Made by a program: the position numbers and the translations under genes. Shown here one piece after another: positions 21,451 through 27,615 of a stretch of DNA of 64,000 nt; the first letter of the stretch is position 1; every line of letters begins with the position of its first letter. The notes under the pieces are model-generated. The model worked only from the letters and a program-made list of their open reading frames with translations. It had not been told where the DNA came from and did not search any database. The stretch spans positions 32,137 through 96,136 of IMG/VR virus record IMGVR_UViG_3300031857_000069. The stretch is one strand, 5' to 3'. This stretch comes from a virus.

Positions 21451-21481
21451 TAGAATCTAGAACACAACGCACGAGGATCTT

Positions 21482-21634
21482 ATGATTGCACAAAAGAGAC
21501 TAGTTCGAGTCACGCTGGACATTAGATGTTATGATGATCTAGATCTAGAAGATATCAATTGGAGGGAAGTCCTGCAATTGGAAGGTGGTGAAGAGGTAGA
21601 CTGTAGAATCAAAGATTACTCTGATCTTTATTGA
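21482..21634 (+). CDS. hypothetical mini-protein
   Basis: 50 residues, MIAQKRLVRVTLDIRCYDDLDLEDINWREVLQLEGGEEVDC..., with a ferredoxin-like beta-alpha-beta look. Resembles small cyanophage hypotheticals. Followed by a strong terminator hairpin. Confidence 0.55.
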   Translation: MIAQKRLVRVTLDIRCYDDLDLEDINWREVLQLEGGEEVDCRIKDYSDLY

Positions 21635-21644
21635 TTGTGACACA

Positions 21645-21694
21645 TAAAAAAGCGGCACAAGGAGACAATCCAAGTGCCGCTTTTGTCTTATATT
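21645..21694. terminator. bidirectional terminator fused to promoter module
   Basis: AGCGGCAC (21651-21658) pairs with GTGCCGCT (21674-21681), with A-run before and T-run after. The left arm also supplies a CGGCAC box (21653-21658) 30 bases from TATATT (21689-21694). One sequence may therefore end the upstream unit and start the next. Confidence 0.75.
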
Positions 21695-21718
21695 GGTTGC
21701 GTTGAAACATTAGAACTC

Positions 21719-21937
21719 ATGCCCACCAAGTTTTACATTGAGAACGGTCACGGTTGCTTATACTTTGTGGACAACCATGAGTTGTTCTTTGCACCGATCA
21801 ATGTGTATGGGATGGTTGACTTGGAGGAATGTGCTCCTGTAGATTTGGCAGACTGTGAGACGCCAGAGGATGAAGCACAACTCCTGCGGATTCGGGATCT
21901 GCTTATGCCAGTTTCTGTAGTGGCACAAGGGTCTTGA
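21719..21937 (+). CDS. hypothetical small acidic protein
   Basis: 72 residues from the ATG at 21719. MPTKFYIENGHGCLYFVDNHELFFAPIN is beta-rich; the C-terminal half is acidic (EECAPVDLADCETPEDEAQLL). Its end contains the next promoter box. Function unknown. Confidence 0.65.
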   Translation: MPTKFYIENGHGCLYFVDNHELFFAPINVYGMVDLEECAPVDLADCETPEDEAQLLRIRDLLMPVSVVAQGS

Positions 21938-21962
21938 CGGACTGCTGAGAATCCCGTAAATT
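21921..21962 (+). promoter_or_regulatory. box-type promoter module (weak -10)
   Basis: TGGCAC (21921-21926), 30 bases, TAAATT (21957-21962), then TTCAACACC as in related modules. Inside the 3' end of the previous gene and 25 bases before the ATG at 21987. Confidence 0.5.
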
Positions 21963-21986
21963 GACATTGTTCAACACCACACACCA

Positions 21987-22388
21987 ATGGCAACCAGATC
22001 ACGCATTGGCATCGAACTGGCAGACGGTTCGATTCTTTCTGCCTATCACCACTGGGATGGTTATCCTGAATGGTTGGGTAGGATTCTTCGCACTCATTAT
22101 CACAACAGGGATAAGGTCGCTGCACTGATTGATGGTGGCGACATGTCATCCTGCTGGACTGAAGATCGCTGGGATAGTAAAGCACAAGAATACGGTGCTC
22201 AATACTATTCTCAGCGTGGGGAAGATACTCCTCCCCGTTATGATTCTTCACTGAAAGAGTATCTCTCAGCAGGTGAAGAGTTTGCATACCTTTACCGTAA
22301 GGGTGAATGGGTATGTTATGACATGCACCAGTTTGAGAAGAAAAAACCTTCACTGGTGGAGATTCCTGCTGGTAACCTGGCAGTTTAA
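21987..22388 (+). CDS. conserved phage protein (MATRSRIGIE family)
   Basis: 133 residues. MATRSRIGIELADGSILSAYHHWDGYPEWLGRIL and KVAALIDGGDMSSC are highly conserved blocks I recall in many phages and some bacteria, including cyanophages. The compact His/Asp-containing fold suggests an enzyme or binding role, but none is established to my knowledge. Confidence 0.75.
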   Translation: MATRSRIGIELADGSILSAYHHWDGYPEWLGRILRTHYHNRDKVAALIDGGDMSSCWTEDRWDSKAQEYGAQYYSQRGEDTPPRYDSSLKEYLSAGEEFAYLYRKGEWVCYDMHQFEKKKPSLVEIPAGNLAV

Positions 22389-22392
22389 GAAG

Positions 22393-22434
22393 TGTCACAA
22401 GGGCACTGGAAGCGCCTCTGGTGCCCCTTATACT
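22393..22434 (+). promoter_or_regulatory. box-type phage promoter module
   Basis: TGTCAC (22393-22398), 30 bases, TATACT (22429-22434), then GAGTCAACC. The spacer contains the perfect hairpin GGGCAC...GTGCCC. Fixes the start of the next gene at 22461. Confidence 0.75.
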
Positions 22435-22460
22435 ACAAGAGTCAACCAACCACACACCAC

Positions 22461-22601
22461 ATGGAAGACACACTCTGGATCGAAATTGCTGATGCTCCTG
22501 GTGAGATCTTCGACATTCCTGAGATGCGGGAATTGGATGAAGAATACCAGAATGATGAGGCAACCTGGAATGCTTTTCTGAACTCTGATTGGGATTTCTG
22601 A
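22461..22601 (+). CDS. hypothetical acidic mini-protein
   Basis: 46 residues from the ATG at 22461 (upstream starts precede transcription). MEDTLWIEIADAPGEIFDIPEMRELDEEY..., very acidic. Stop shares a base with the next ATG. Confidence 0.55.
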   Translation: MEDTLWIEIADAPGEIFDIPEMRELDEEYQNDEATWNAFLNSDWDF

Positions 22602-22738
22602 TGGTTACTCTGATTCTGGGTGCTGGCATCTTGACAATGTTCGGTGCCATGTTCTACTATGAGGATCGGATGGGGTTGGGGGTTTATGATCCTGACCCTA
22701 CCGCTTCTGACCGTCACCGTCGCTCTAAAGACAAATGA
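22601..22738 (+). CDS. single-span membrane mini-protein
   Basis: 45 residues: one transmembrane helix (VTLILGAGILTMFGAMFYY) and a charged tail (DRHRRSKDK). ATGA-type coupling both sides. Function unknown. Confidence 0.55.
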   Translation: MVTLILGAGILTMFGAMFYYEDRMGLGVYDPDPTASDRHRRSKDK

Positions 22739-22884
22739 CTCTCACTGCTCTGACTTTTGAAGAACTGGATGCGCTTCTGGCGCTGATAGAGTTTCATGAT
22801 GATTGGGATGAAGTGAGTGAAATTGTGGGGTGCGATGTTTCCGCACTCTATGACAAACTCTCTGAAATGCGGGATGAAGTTTGA
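22735..22884 (+). CDS. hypothetical mini-protein
   Basis: 49 residues, MTLTALTFEELDALLALIEFHDDWDEVSEIVGCDVSALYDKL; the DWDEVSEIVGCDVSALYDKL part resembles a helix-turn-helix, but the protein is acidic, so DNA binding is doubtful. Confidence 0.55.
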   Translation: MTLTALTFEELDALLALIEFHDDWDEVSEIVGCDVSALYDKLSEMRDEV

Positions 22885-23033
22885 TGAACTATCTCACTCC
22901 TCACGATCTCAACAATCTGATTCGTTTGGTTGAAGAGAACAACCAATACAATGATGATGAGGATGTAGAGTTTTGGAATGACATTCTCATTCGTTTGAAT
23001 CAAACCTACCGTCACTGTCTCAACGATTTCTGA
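22884..23033 (+). CDS. hypothetical acidic mini-protein
   Basis: 49 residues, helical (MNYLTPHDLNNLIRLVEENNQYNDDEDVEFW...). ATG shares a base with the previous stop, as does the next gene. No known family. Confidence 0.55.
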   Translation: MNYLTPHDLNNLIRLVEENNQYNDDEDVEFWNDILIRLNQTYRHCLNDF

Positions 23034-23206
23034 TGACTGACCTTCGTTACTCTACGGGCACAGAACTCTTTGAGTTTTTGTATGCTAAATGCAGGGAAGA
23101 TCACGACCTTCTTGCTATGATTGTCGATGAGTACATTGTCTCTCTAAGTGACAGCAAACTCATTGAACTTGAAGACTTCCTCACCAACAACTTCGGAGAC
23201 GACTGA
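23033..23206 (+). CDS. hypothetical small protein
   Basis: 57 residues, helical (TELFEFLYAKCREDHDLLAMIVDEYIVSL). Last base of its stop is the first base of the next ATG. No known family. Confidence 0.55.
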   Translation: MTDLRYSTGTELFEFLYAKCREDHDLLAMIVDEYIVSLSDSKLIELEDFLTNNFGDD

Positions 23207-23382
23207 TGACTTACAAGGAACTTCTGCAACAGTTGCAACAACTGAATGAAGAACAACTGAATCAGGATGTTTGCATCTACAACAGTTGGGAAGATCAACA
23301 CATTCAACTTGATGTAGATCTTGCATTTACAACTGATGAATGTGATGTCCTTGATGTTGACCACCCTGTAATTCGTTTCTGA
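23206..23382 (+). CDS. conserved cyanophage mini-protein
   Basis: 58 residues, MTYKELLQQLQQLNEEQLNQDVCIYN...; the L-x-x-LQQL-x-EEQLNQDV block recurs in cyanophage small proteins by my recollection. The C-terminus is acidic (TTDECDVLDVDHP). Confidence 0.6.
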   Translation: MTYKELLQQLQQLNEEQLNQDVCIYNSWEDQHIQLDVDLAFTTDECDVLDVDHPVIRF

Positions 23383-23384
23383 TT

Positions 23385-23654
23385 ATGTACCGCACTCTTT
23401 CTGAACTTCGTGACTCTATCAACCAACTGATTGAGAGTCAAGGTGAGGACGCAGGTTGTGCTGCGTTTGTATTCACTCAAAACGATGTTTTTGAGTATAA
23501 TGAGGAAATGACAGAAGAGCATCGTTTTCCTGAACTTTTCACTCAAGATGTTCTCTGTGATGTGGGAGGTTGCGACTACATCTACGAACAGATTGGTGAT
23601 GTATTGGAGGACGCAATCCGCCTCCGTAAGAAACTGCCCCTCTACGCTAACTGA
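23385..23654 (+). CDS. hypothetical protein
   Basis: 89 residues. Begins MYRTLSELRDSINQLIESQGEDAGCAAFVFTQNDVFEY, an architecture like its upstream neighbour (helix, then strand after a charged turn), perhaps a distant duplicate. Contains DVLCDVGGCDYIYEQIG. Confidence 0.6.
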   Translation: MYRTLSELRDSINQLIESQGEDAGCAAFVFTQNDVFEYNEEMTEEHRFPELFTQDVLCDVGGCDYIYEQIGDVLEDAIRLRKKLPLYAN

Positions 23655-23656
23655 TT

Positions 23657-23839
23657 ATGAACCGCACTGAACTTCAAGATCAACTCATTCAGCAGATGTT
23701 GGATGACATGGACCTCAAGACAATGACCCAACTTTGTTATGATTATCTGGATGAGGGTTATGCAAAGTATTCGGATGAAGAATTGATTACTGAGTGTGAA
23801 GAATACTATCCCGAACTGCTGGAGGAATCTGCACAATGA
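23657..23839 (+). CDS. hypothetical small acidic protein
   Basis: 60 residues, helical and acidic (LQDQLIQQMLDDMDLKTMTQLCYDYLDEGY). ATGA overlap with the next gene. Confidence 0.6.
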   Translation: MNRTELQDQLIQQMLDDMDLKTMTQLCYDYLDEGYAKYSDEELITECEEYYPELLEESAQ

Positions 23840-23982
23840 CCAAACAACTTCTGATCTCTCAACTTCGCCAAGGCAAAAATGGGAACGACATCCTTCACAT
23901 TCTTGATGTACTCTGTGATGGGGTGGACAGCAGTGAATCTAGTCAAGATAATGTTCCAACACTAGACGAGATCCAGTTCTGA
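23836..23982 (+). CDS. conserved cyanophage mini-protein
   Basis: 48 residues, MTKQLLISQLRQGKNGNDILHILDVLCDGV...; recalled as a common cyanophage pattern. The stop lies immediately before the second CTCGWCGAG cluster. Confidence 0.6.
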   Translation: MTKQLLISQLRQGKNGNDILHILDVLCDGVDSSESSQDNVPTLDEIQF

Positions 23983-23984
23983 AA

Positions 23985-24071
23985 CTCGTCGAGGTGTGCC
24001 AGTTCATCTAGTGGTACACCTCTCTCGACGAGATCAGCAAGATCAACTAGATTATGCACATCTCGACGAGA
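23985..24071. repeat. TCTCGWCGAGA motif cluster 2
   Basis: Copies at 23985-23993 (CTCGTCGAG), 24023-24033 and 24061-24071 (both full TCTCGACGAGA). The middle copy lies between a TGGTAC box (24012-24017) and TAGATT (24048-24053, 30-base spacing), a weaker promoter module for the gene at 24077. Confidence 0.8.
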
Positions 24072-24076
24072 CCATC

Positions 24077-24265
24077 ATGCAAACTGCATCTGTTACACCA
24101 ATCTCGAAGAAAGCAAAGAACAGATTCTCGAACATCATGAATCGCATCGAGATCTGCATCATTGAGCAACACAAAGGTAACAAAGTGTTTCTCACATCAT
24201 TGAACGGTCGCAATCATTTCTGGGCAACACTTGACAATGACCCAGACTGGATGGTAGAATTATAA
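24077..24265 (+). CDS. hypothetical protein, paralogue of the 1951 gene
   Basis: 62 residues from the ATG at 24077; the in-frame ATG at 23996 would translate the operator-like motifs and is rejected. S-K-KAKNR, (I/V)EQ-x-KG, FL-x-S, FW and N-D-x-x-W align with the product of 1951-2151. One copy stands alone behind a palindrome cluster, the other inside an operon. Function unknown. Confidence 0.65.
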   Translation: MQTASVTPISKKAKNRFSNIMNRIEICIIEQHKGNKVFLTSLNGRNHFWATLDNDPDWMVEL

Positions 24266-24356
24266 GACAAGGAGGAAGGGGTTTGCCTCCGCTAAAAGAA
24301 AGTCACCCACGAAGCGAACAGATAATTCTAGCATGGTTAAGGTGATGTGGACGCTG

Positions 24357-24385
24357 AGGATCAGGGTGGTGCCTGATCCTTTTTA
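24357..24385 (+). terminator. rho-independent terminator
   Basis: AGGATCAGG (24357-24365) pairs perfectly with CCTGATCCT (24372-24380) across a short loop, followed by T's. About 90 bases after the previous stop; the bases between hold nothing I recognise. Confidence 0.85.
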
Positions 24386-24411
24386 CTATTCTTCACATTC
24401 TATTATTTTAT

Positions 24412-24535
24412 GGCAGGGGCGGTGGCGATGTGTTGTCGTCCACAGGGATACCCCTCCCCTCATCTGATTGTCCCCATAGGATACTGCCAGACCGCATCAA
24501 AACCCGGTGGGTTGTGCCAGTTCTAAAGGTGGCAC
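24412..24535 (+). ncRNA. duplicated ~120-nt leader element, copy A
   Basis: Non-coding. TATTAT (24401-24406) would start transcription at GGCAGG (24412). Shared with copy B (26213) in the same order: CGGTGGCGA, GTC...GGG-loop-CCC, CCCCTC, TGATTGTCCCC, CAAAACCCG and a TGGCAC box exactly 118 bases after GGCAGG. GGCGA can pair with TCGTC, AGGGG with CCCCT. Candidate structured RNA or 5' leader; the -10 after its TGGCAC box is weak. Confidence 0.45.
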
Positions 24536-24621
24536 AAACCCGCTTGTGGTGGCAGGTTCTCATCGTTCATCATTCCGTCAACGGCGCACCACTGACGCCG
24601 ACCACACACCACCCCACCACC

Positions 24622-25044
24622 ATGAACACCCCTTTCTTTAATCCTTCCCTGGATCAGGATCTTAACTCCAACCAGATCAAAGATTTGGATCGTATTTGTC
24701 AAGAAGTCACCTCAAAGTTTTTCAATGAGCATTACACTGAGGTGATTATGAATACTCTTAAGTATTGTCGTGGTCGCAATCGCCACACTACAGATTTTCG
24801 GGGATTTAACTCTGTTTATCATACAATCAGAAGGTTCTCAGATTATTCGGATTATGTTGTCTTCCGTAAGTATCTGCAGACTCTGAGTGCAGTTTATCGC
24901 TGGCATTTTGCATCCTTTCAGCATTACTGCTATCGTAATTCTCTGCATGAACGTATCAACCTGGAATCGCATTGTGAGCACTGTGGTTCACTCTCTAAGG
25001 CACTGATTGATCGCCTGATTGAAGAGAAACTCTGGAAGGTGTGA
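24622..25044 (+). CDS. hypothetical protein with C-terminal Cys pair
   Basis: 140 residues from the ATG at 24622; longer in-frame ORF sequence upstream is the non-coding leader element. Helical, Tyr/Arg-rich middle (TLKYCRGRNRHTTDFRGFNSVYHTIRRFSDYSDY) and SHCEHCGSLSKALIDRLIEEK at the end. Looks nucleic-acid-binding; no family recognised. Confidence 0.6.
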   Translation: MNTPFFNPSLDQDLNSNQIKDLDRICQEVTSKFFNEHYTEVIMNTLKYCRGRNRHTTDFRGFNSVYHTIRRFSDYSDYVVFRKYLQTLSAVYRWHFASFQHYCYRNSLHERINLESHCEHCGSLSKALIDRLIEEKLWKV

Positions 25045-25056
25045 CAGTTGGCAAGG

Positions 25057-25098
25057 TGGCACAGGGGGCATCGACAGGGTGCCCCCAACCCCTATACT
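25057..25098 (+). promoter_or_regulatory. box-type phage promoter module
   Basis: TGGCAC (25057-25062), 30 bases, TATACT (25093-25098), then GGTCAACC. Spacer contains the perfect 7-bp hairpin GGGGGCA...TGCCCCC. Confidence 0.75.
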
Positions 25099-25124
25099 TA
25101 AAAGGTCAACCGCACCACACCACC

Positions 25125-25802
25125 GTGCAAGTCGCCATCACCACCGCCTCAGGCAACAGCAACACGGGACCGATCCCCACCACCGTCACAGAACGGGCAT
25201 CCTGCTCAACTGCCTGCCCTTTTTATGAAACAGGGTGCTACGGTAAGTATCATCTACAGGGTGTACATTGGCGCAAGGTTTCTAATCACGAGCGCGGCGT
25301 ATCTTGGGATGAGTTTATCTCCAAGGTTCGTAAATTTGCCCCCAATTCTTTATGGCGTCATAACGTAACTGGGGATCTCCCGCATCTCTTAGGTGACATC
25401 AATCCGCTGATGGTTGATGCACTTGTGCGGGCAAATCGTGGCAAGAAAGGTTTCACCTACACTCACCACGTTCTGAATGATCACAACCTAAAAGTGATTC
25501 AGAACGCTAACGCTAACGGGTTCACAGTCAACGTGAGCACAGAATCCGTAGAGGTTGCTGATTCGGTTATGTCAGAGCACGGAATCCCTGCGGTTGCTGT
25601 TGTTCCTTCCACAGAATCGCGGCGGTTCTTTAACACTGAGAGCGGTCGTAAGGTTGTTGTTTGCCCTGCTAAGATTCACAAGGGTAAAGTTAACTGCAGC
25701 ACCTGCGGTTTGTGTCAACAATCCGACCGTGAGTTTATTATAGCATTTCCTGCACACGGGACTGCTAAGAAGGCAGTTGACGCCATTGTGACAGATCGTT
25801 AA
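25125..25802 (+). CDS. conserved phage Cys-rich protein
   Basis: 225 residues from a GTG at 25125, the first start after the predicted transcription start. Opens QVAITTASGNSNTGPIP, then TERASCSTACPFYETGCYG and GVHWRKV, and later CPAKIHKGKVNCSTCGLCQQ. The two cysteine clusters suggest zinc or an iron-sulfur cluster. I recall related phage proteins annotated only as a DUF. The PxTxTxRxSCPxxCPF...GCY pattern is its hallmark. Function unknown. Confidence 0.65.
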   Translation: MQVAITTASGNSNTGPIPTTVTERASCSTACPFYETGCYGKYHLQGVHWRKVSNHERGVSWDEFISKVRKFAPNSLWRHNVTGDLPHLLGDINPLMVDALVRANRGKKGFTYTHHVLNDHNLKVIQNANANGFTVNVSTESVEVADSVMSEHGIPAVAVVPSTESRRFFNTESGRKVVVCPAKIHKGKVNCSTCGLCQQSDREFIIAFPAHGTAKKAVDAIVTDR

Positions 25803-25804
25803 GA

Positions 25805-25847
25805 TGCACACGGGGGGCGCGGATGCCCCCCACCTATCCTGTAGACT
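25805..25847 (+). promoter_or_regulatory. box-type promoter module (divergent)
   Basis: TGCACA (25805-25810), 31 bases, TAGACT (25842-25847), then GAGTCAACCGCA, nearly identical to the 25093 downstream region. Spacer has the perfect hairpin GGGGGGC...GCCCCCC. Confidence 0.55.
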
Positions 25848-25872
25848 TACAGAGTCAACCGCAAACGACACT

Positions 25873-26145
25873 ATGGCAACCGCAACCGACTTCACGATCA
25901 GCGCCAGCGTTCAATCCAGCGCCATCGCCCATCTTGCTATTGTTCGCGCCGATGGGGATTGTTACGATCTGCTGGTGACATTTAACAGCAGCGATAAAGT
26001 TTATCGCTACGCTTGGGAAGATGAAGGTGAGTGTGAGCGTTGGTTTGCACTTCTCTCCAATGATGAAGACAAAGCGGCAACATCTTGGGGTCAGTTGTTT
26101 AACCGTGCTCTGAAGCATGGTGACATTGAACAGATCGAAGTCTGA
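25873..26145 (+). CDS. KTSC-like domain protein
   Basis: 90 residues from the ATG at 25873. SSAIAHLAIVRADGDCYDLLVTFNSSDKVYRYAWEDEGECERWFALLSNDEDKAATSWGQLFNRAL follows the KTSC pattern: S-S-x-I, then L-x-V-x-F-x-S-x-x-x-Y-x-Y, then a helix and a G-x-x-F/L-N. KTSC domains are small and common in phages; their role is unclear. Long inverted repeat follows. Confidence 0.6.
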   Translation: MATATDFTISASVQSSAIAHLAIVRADGDCYDLLVTFNSSDKVYRYAWEDEGECERWFALLSNDEDKAATSWGQLFNRALKHGDIEQIEV

Positions 26146-26149
26146 TCCT

Positions 26150-26194
26150 AAAGTATAAAAGAGGGGGCACAATCCGCCCCCTTTCTTTATACTT
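26150..26194. terminator. long near-perfect inverted repeat, terminator-like
   Basis: AAGTATAAA plus AGAGGGGGC (26150-26168) faces GCCCCCTTTC plus TTTATACTT (26176-26194). The GC core GGGGGC/GCCCCC followed by TTTCTTT is a terminator; the outer TTTATACT arms also look like a -10, and TATAAT follows at 26200-26205. Confidence 0.75.
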
Positions 26195-26212
26195 TTTTTT
26201 ATAATACCGGCA

Positions 26213-26336
26213 GGCAGGTTCGGTGGCGACCGTTTGCGTCAACGGGGCGACCCTGCCCCTCTCTTGATTGTCCCCGTATTATAAGCATCCGATCCCCCGC
26301 AAAACCCGCATCGGTGGACAGTCTGACCACTGGCAC
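26213..26336 (+). ncRNA. duplicated ~120-nt leader element, copy B
   Basis: Counterpart of copy A with the same order of conserved blocks and the same 118-base distance from GGCAGG to TGGCAC. TATAAT (26200-26205) would start transcription at its first bases. Possible helices: GGCAG/CTGCC closing a domain, TGGCG/CGTCA, and GGG-GCGA-CCC with a GNRA-type loop. Pairing retained while sequence differs suggests a real RNA structure. Confidence 0.45.
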
Positions 26337-26373
26337 AACCTGGATGGATCTGCCCCCCATCTGCCCCCATACT
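26331..26373 (+). promoter_or_regulatory. box-type phage promoter module
   Basis: TGGCAC (26331-26336), 31 bases, CATACT (26368-26373), then CAGTTCACC. Ends the leader element and drives the winged-helix gene at 26399, which could therefore be autoregulated. Confidence 0.6.
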
Positions 26374-26398
26374 GGTATCAGTTCACCACACCACTCCG

Positions 26399-26659
26399 AT
26401 GAACCTCCGAACCGCCATCCGCACCGCCGTCCGCGCCACACTGATTCAGAACGGCGAGCAAACATGCAGCGACATTGTGCGCGGCATGGGAATGGACCCC
26501 CGTAAGCATAAGGGCACTGTTCACGCCATTATGGTGGAGATGGAGCGGGAGGGCATTCTCACCGCCACACTGCGCCCTGATGGCAAGCGTGATCAGTGGA
26601 GCATTTTTCCCGATAAGATCCGCAAGCGTGATCGTCTTGCCGCTGCCCTGTTCGGGTGA
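26399..26659 (+). CDS. winged helix-turn-helix DNA-binding protein
   Basis: 86 residues, very basic. GEQTCSDIVRGMGMDPRKHKGTVHAIMVEMEREGILTATLRPDGKRDQWSI has the wHTH plan: helix, helix-turn-helix with recognition helix around HKGTVHAIMVEMEREG, then a beta wing. It is the only clear helix-turn-helix regulator in the accessory half and is headed by a box-type promoter, so it is a candidate regulator of that promoter class (inference). Confidence 0.65.
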   Translation: MNLRTAIRTAVRATLIQNGEQTCSDIVRGMGMDPRKHKGTVHAIMVEMEREGILTATLRPDGKRDQWSIFPDKIRKRDRLAAALFG

Positions 26660-26692
26660 TACAATACGGGGGCACCAACCCCCCATCCTACC

Positions 26693-26830
26693 ATGAAAGC
26701 ATTCCCTCTCCTGTTCTGCCTGTTCGCGTGTGGCGTTGCTCAAATGGCATTGGCAACCGTCAATACTAGCACAGAATCCGCCGCCGATCGCATCTGCATC
26801 ACCCGTCCATCTGCCTGTGGTCTCAAGTGA
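26693..26830 (+). CDS. tiny secreted protein
   Basis: 45 residues: signal peptide MKAFPLLFCLFACGVAQMALA, then about 24 residues with two cysteines (RICITRPSACGLK). LFAC is near a lipobox, so a lipoprotein is possible. TACAAT (26660-26665) may be its -10. Confidence 0.5.
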   Translation: MKAFPLLFCLFACGVAQMALATVNTSTESAADRICITRPSACGLK

Positions 26831-26979
26831 AAGCACTCAGCAAAGCAACTGCCAATCCTACCATGCTCCGCCTGATGATCGCAACCCTACTGCTCTGGAT
26901 TCTCTGGGAACCGATTCGCCCGATCCGCACTGTGACAGCGGATGCACTGTCCACCGCTGCTGAGATGGTGCGCCACTGA
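26827..26979 (+). CDS. small membrane protein
   Basis: 50 residues from a GTG overlapping the previous stop, or 38 from the ATG at 26863, which follows ATCCTACC exactly as the previous gene's ATG does. One transmembrane helix (LRLMIATLLLWILWEPI). Its end carries the next promoter box. Confidence 0.5.
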   Translation: MKALSKATANPTMLRLMIATLLLWILWEPIRPIRTVTADALSTAAEMVRH

Positions 26980-26990
26980 CCCTGTAGACT
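26948..26990 (+). promoter_or_regulatory. box-type promoter module
   Basis: TGTCCA (26948-26953), 31 bases, TAGACT (26985-26990), then CAGTTCACACC as in the 26368 module. Inside the 3' end of the previous gene. Confidence 0.55.
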
Positions 26991-27016
26991 TCTCTCAGTT
27001 CACACCACACCACTGA

Positions 27017-27169
27017 ATGAACTACCCCATCACCAACTGCCGCCAACTGGAAGAAGATCGGGCACTTGATCTTCATGAATACATTCAAGAGAATTGGGAG
27101 GATCTTCAGGAACACTGGAATCATGAAGATTTCCCGATTGATGAGTACGGATACTGCATTCAAAAGTAA
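27017..27169 (+). CDS. hypothetical acidic mini-protein
   Basis: 50 residues, MNYPITNCRQLEEDRALDLHEYIQENWEDLQEHW..., acidic and His/Trp-rich. Followed by a G6/C6 hairpin. Confidence 0.55.
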   Translation: MNYPITNCRQLEEDRALDLHEYIQENWEDLQEHWNHEDFPIDEYGYCIQK

Positions 27170-27176
27170 CATTCAC

Positions 27177-27195
27177 GGGGGGTAACATTCCCCCC
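27177..27195 (+). terminator. GGGGGG/CCCCCC hairpin
   Basis: Six G's (27177-27182) face six C's (27190-27195) over a seven-base loop, followed by TCTT. TAACATTC occurs both before the G-run and within the loop. Terminator-like with a poor T-run. Confidence 0.55.
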
Positions 27196-27216
27196 TCTTA
27201 ACCACACTACAGAACC

Positions 27217-27372
27217 ATGCAAACATTCCTCACCGCTGAAGAAATCCTACAGTTAGTTACAACCGGAGTCGTTGAACTTACTGATGAGTTGATGATTCGA
27301 ATGACTGAATCTTATGAGGATTCTGATTGGTACAATGACCCCAACAATGTTATGTCACACCACCACTACTGA
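27217..27372 (+). CDS. hypothetical mini-protein
   Basis: 51 residues, MQTFLTAEEILQLVTTGVVELTDELMIRMTESYEDSDWYND...HHHY. Helical. Its stop shares a base with the next ATG. Confidence 0.55.
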   Translation: MQTFLTAEEILQLVTTGVVELTDELMIRMTESYEDSDWYNDPNNVMSHHHY

Positions 27373-27530
27373 TGATTAAATCTTTACATTCTGAGTGGCA
27401 AACTGCTTTTGCTGAGTGGCATCTTCATCGTACTGATGAATGTGCAGAATTAGAAAAAACTGCACGACAAAATTATCTTTCACTCATTCGTGAAATGAGA
27501 AAAGCAAAGATTAGATCTCGAAAAGAATAA
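27372..27530 (+). CDS. hypothetical basic mini-protein
   Basis: 52 residues, helical, basic C-terminus (REMRKAKIRSRKE). Stop lies directly before motif cluster 3. No known family. Confidence 0.55.
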   Translation: MIKSLHSEWQTAFAEWHLHRTDECAELEKTARQNYLSLIREMRKAKIRSRKE

Positions 27531-27589
27531 TCTAGTCGAGAGCGCACACATTATCTCGTCGAGACACACATACATACATCTCGACGAGA
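27531..27589. repeat. TCTCGWCGAGA motif cluster 3
   Basis: Full copies at 27554-27564 (TCTCGTCGAGA) and 27579-27589 (TCTCGACGAGA), plus a degenerate TCTAGTCGAGA at 27531-27541, all in the gap before the gene at 27616. Confidence 0.8.
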
Positions 27590-27615
27590 TACACACACCT
27601 AACACATCTAGATTC

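Noticed and set aside
21748-22650. 300-codon open frame on the minus strand
   Set aside because: Runs antisense through three + strand genes and two promoter modules; composition is that of a shadow frame.
22735-22884. Helix-turn-helix repressor
   Set aside because: The segment has the right helix pattern but the protein is strongly acidic and only 49 residues, so DNA binding is unlikely.
24266-24400. Possible tRNA gene
   Set aside because: No acceptor stem, T-loop or anticodon arm could be assembled; the only firm structure is the terminator. I saw no convincing tRNA elsewhere either.
24540-24600. Glutamine riboswitch or downstream-peptide RNA (because of ATCGTTCATC)
   Set aside because: Such RNAs occur in cyanophages, but the conserved GGACGGAAGTAGG part is absent nearby.
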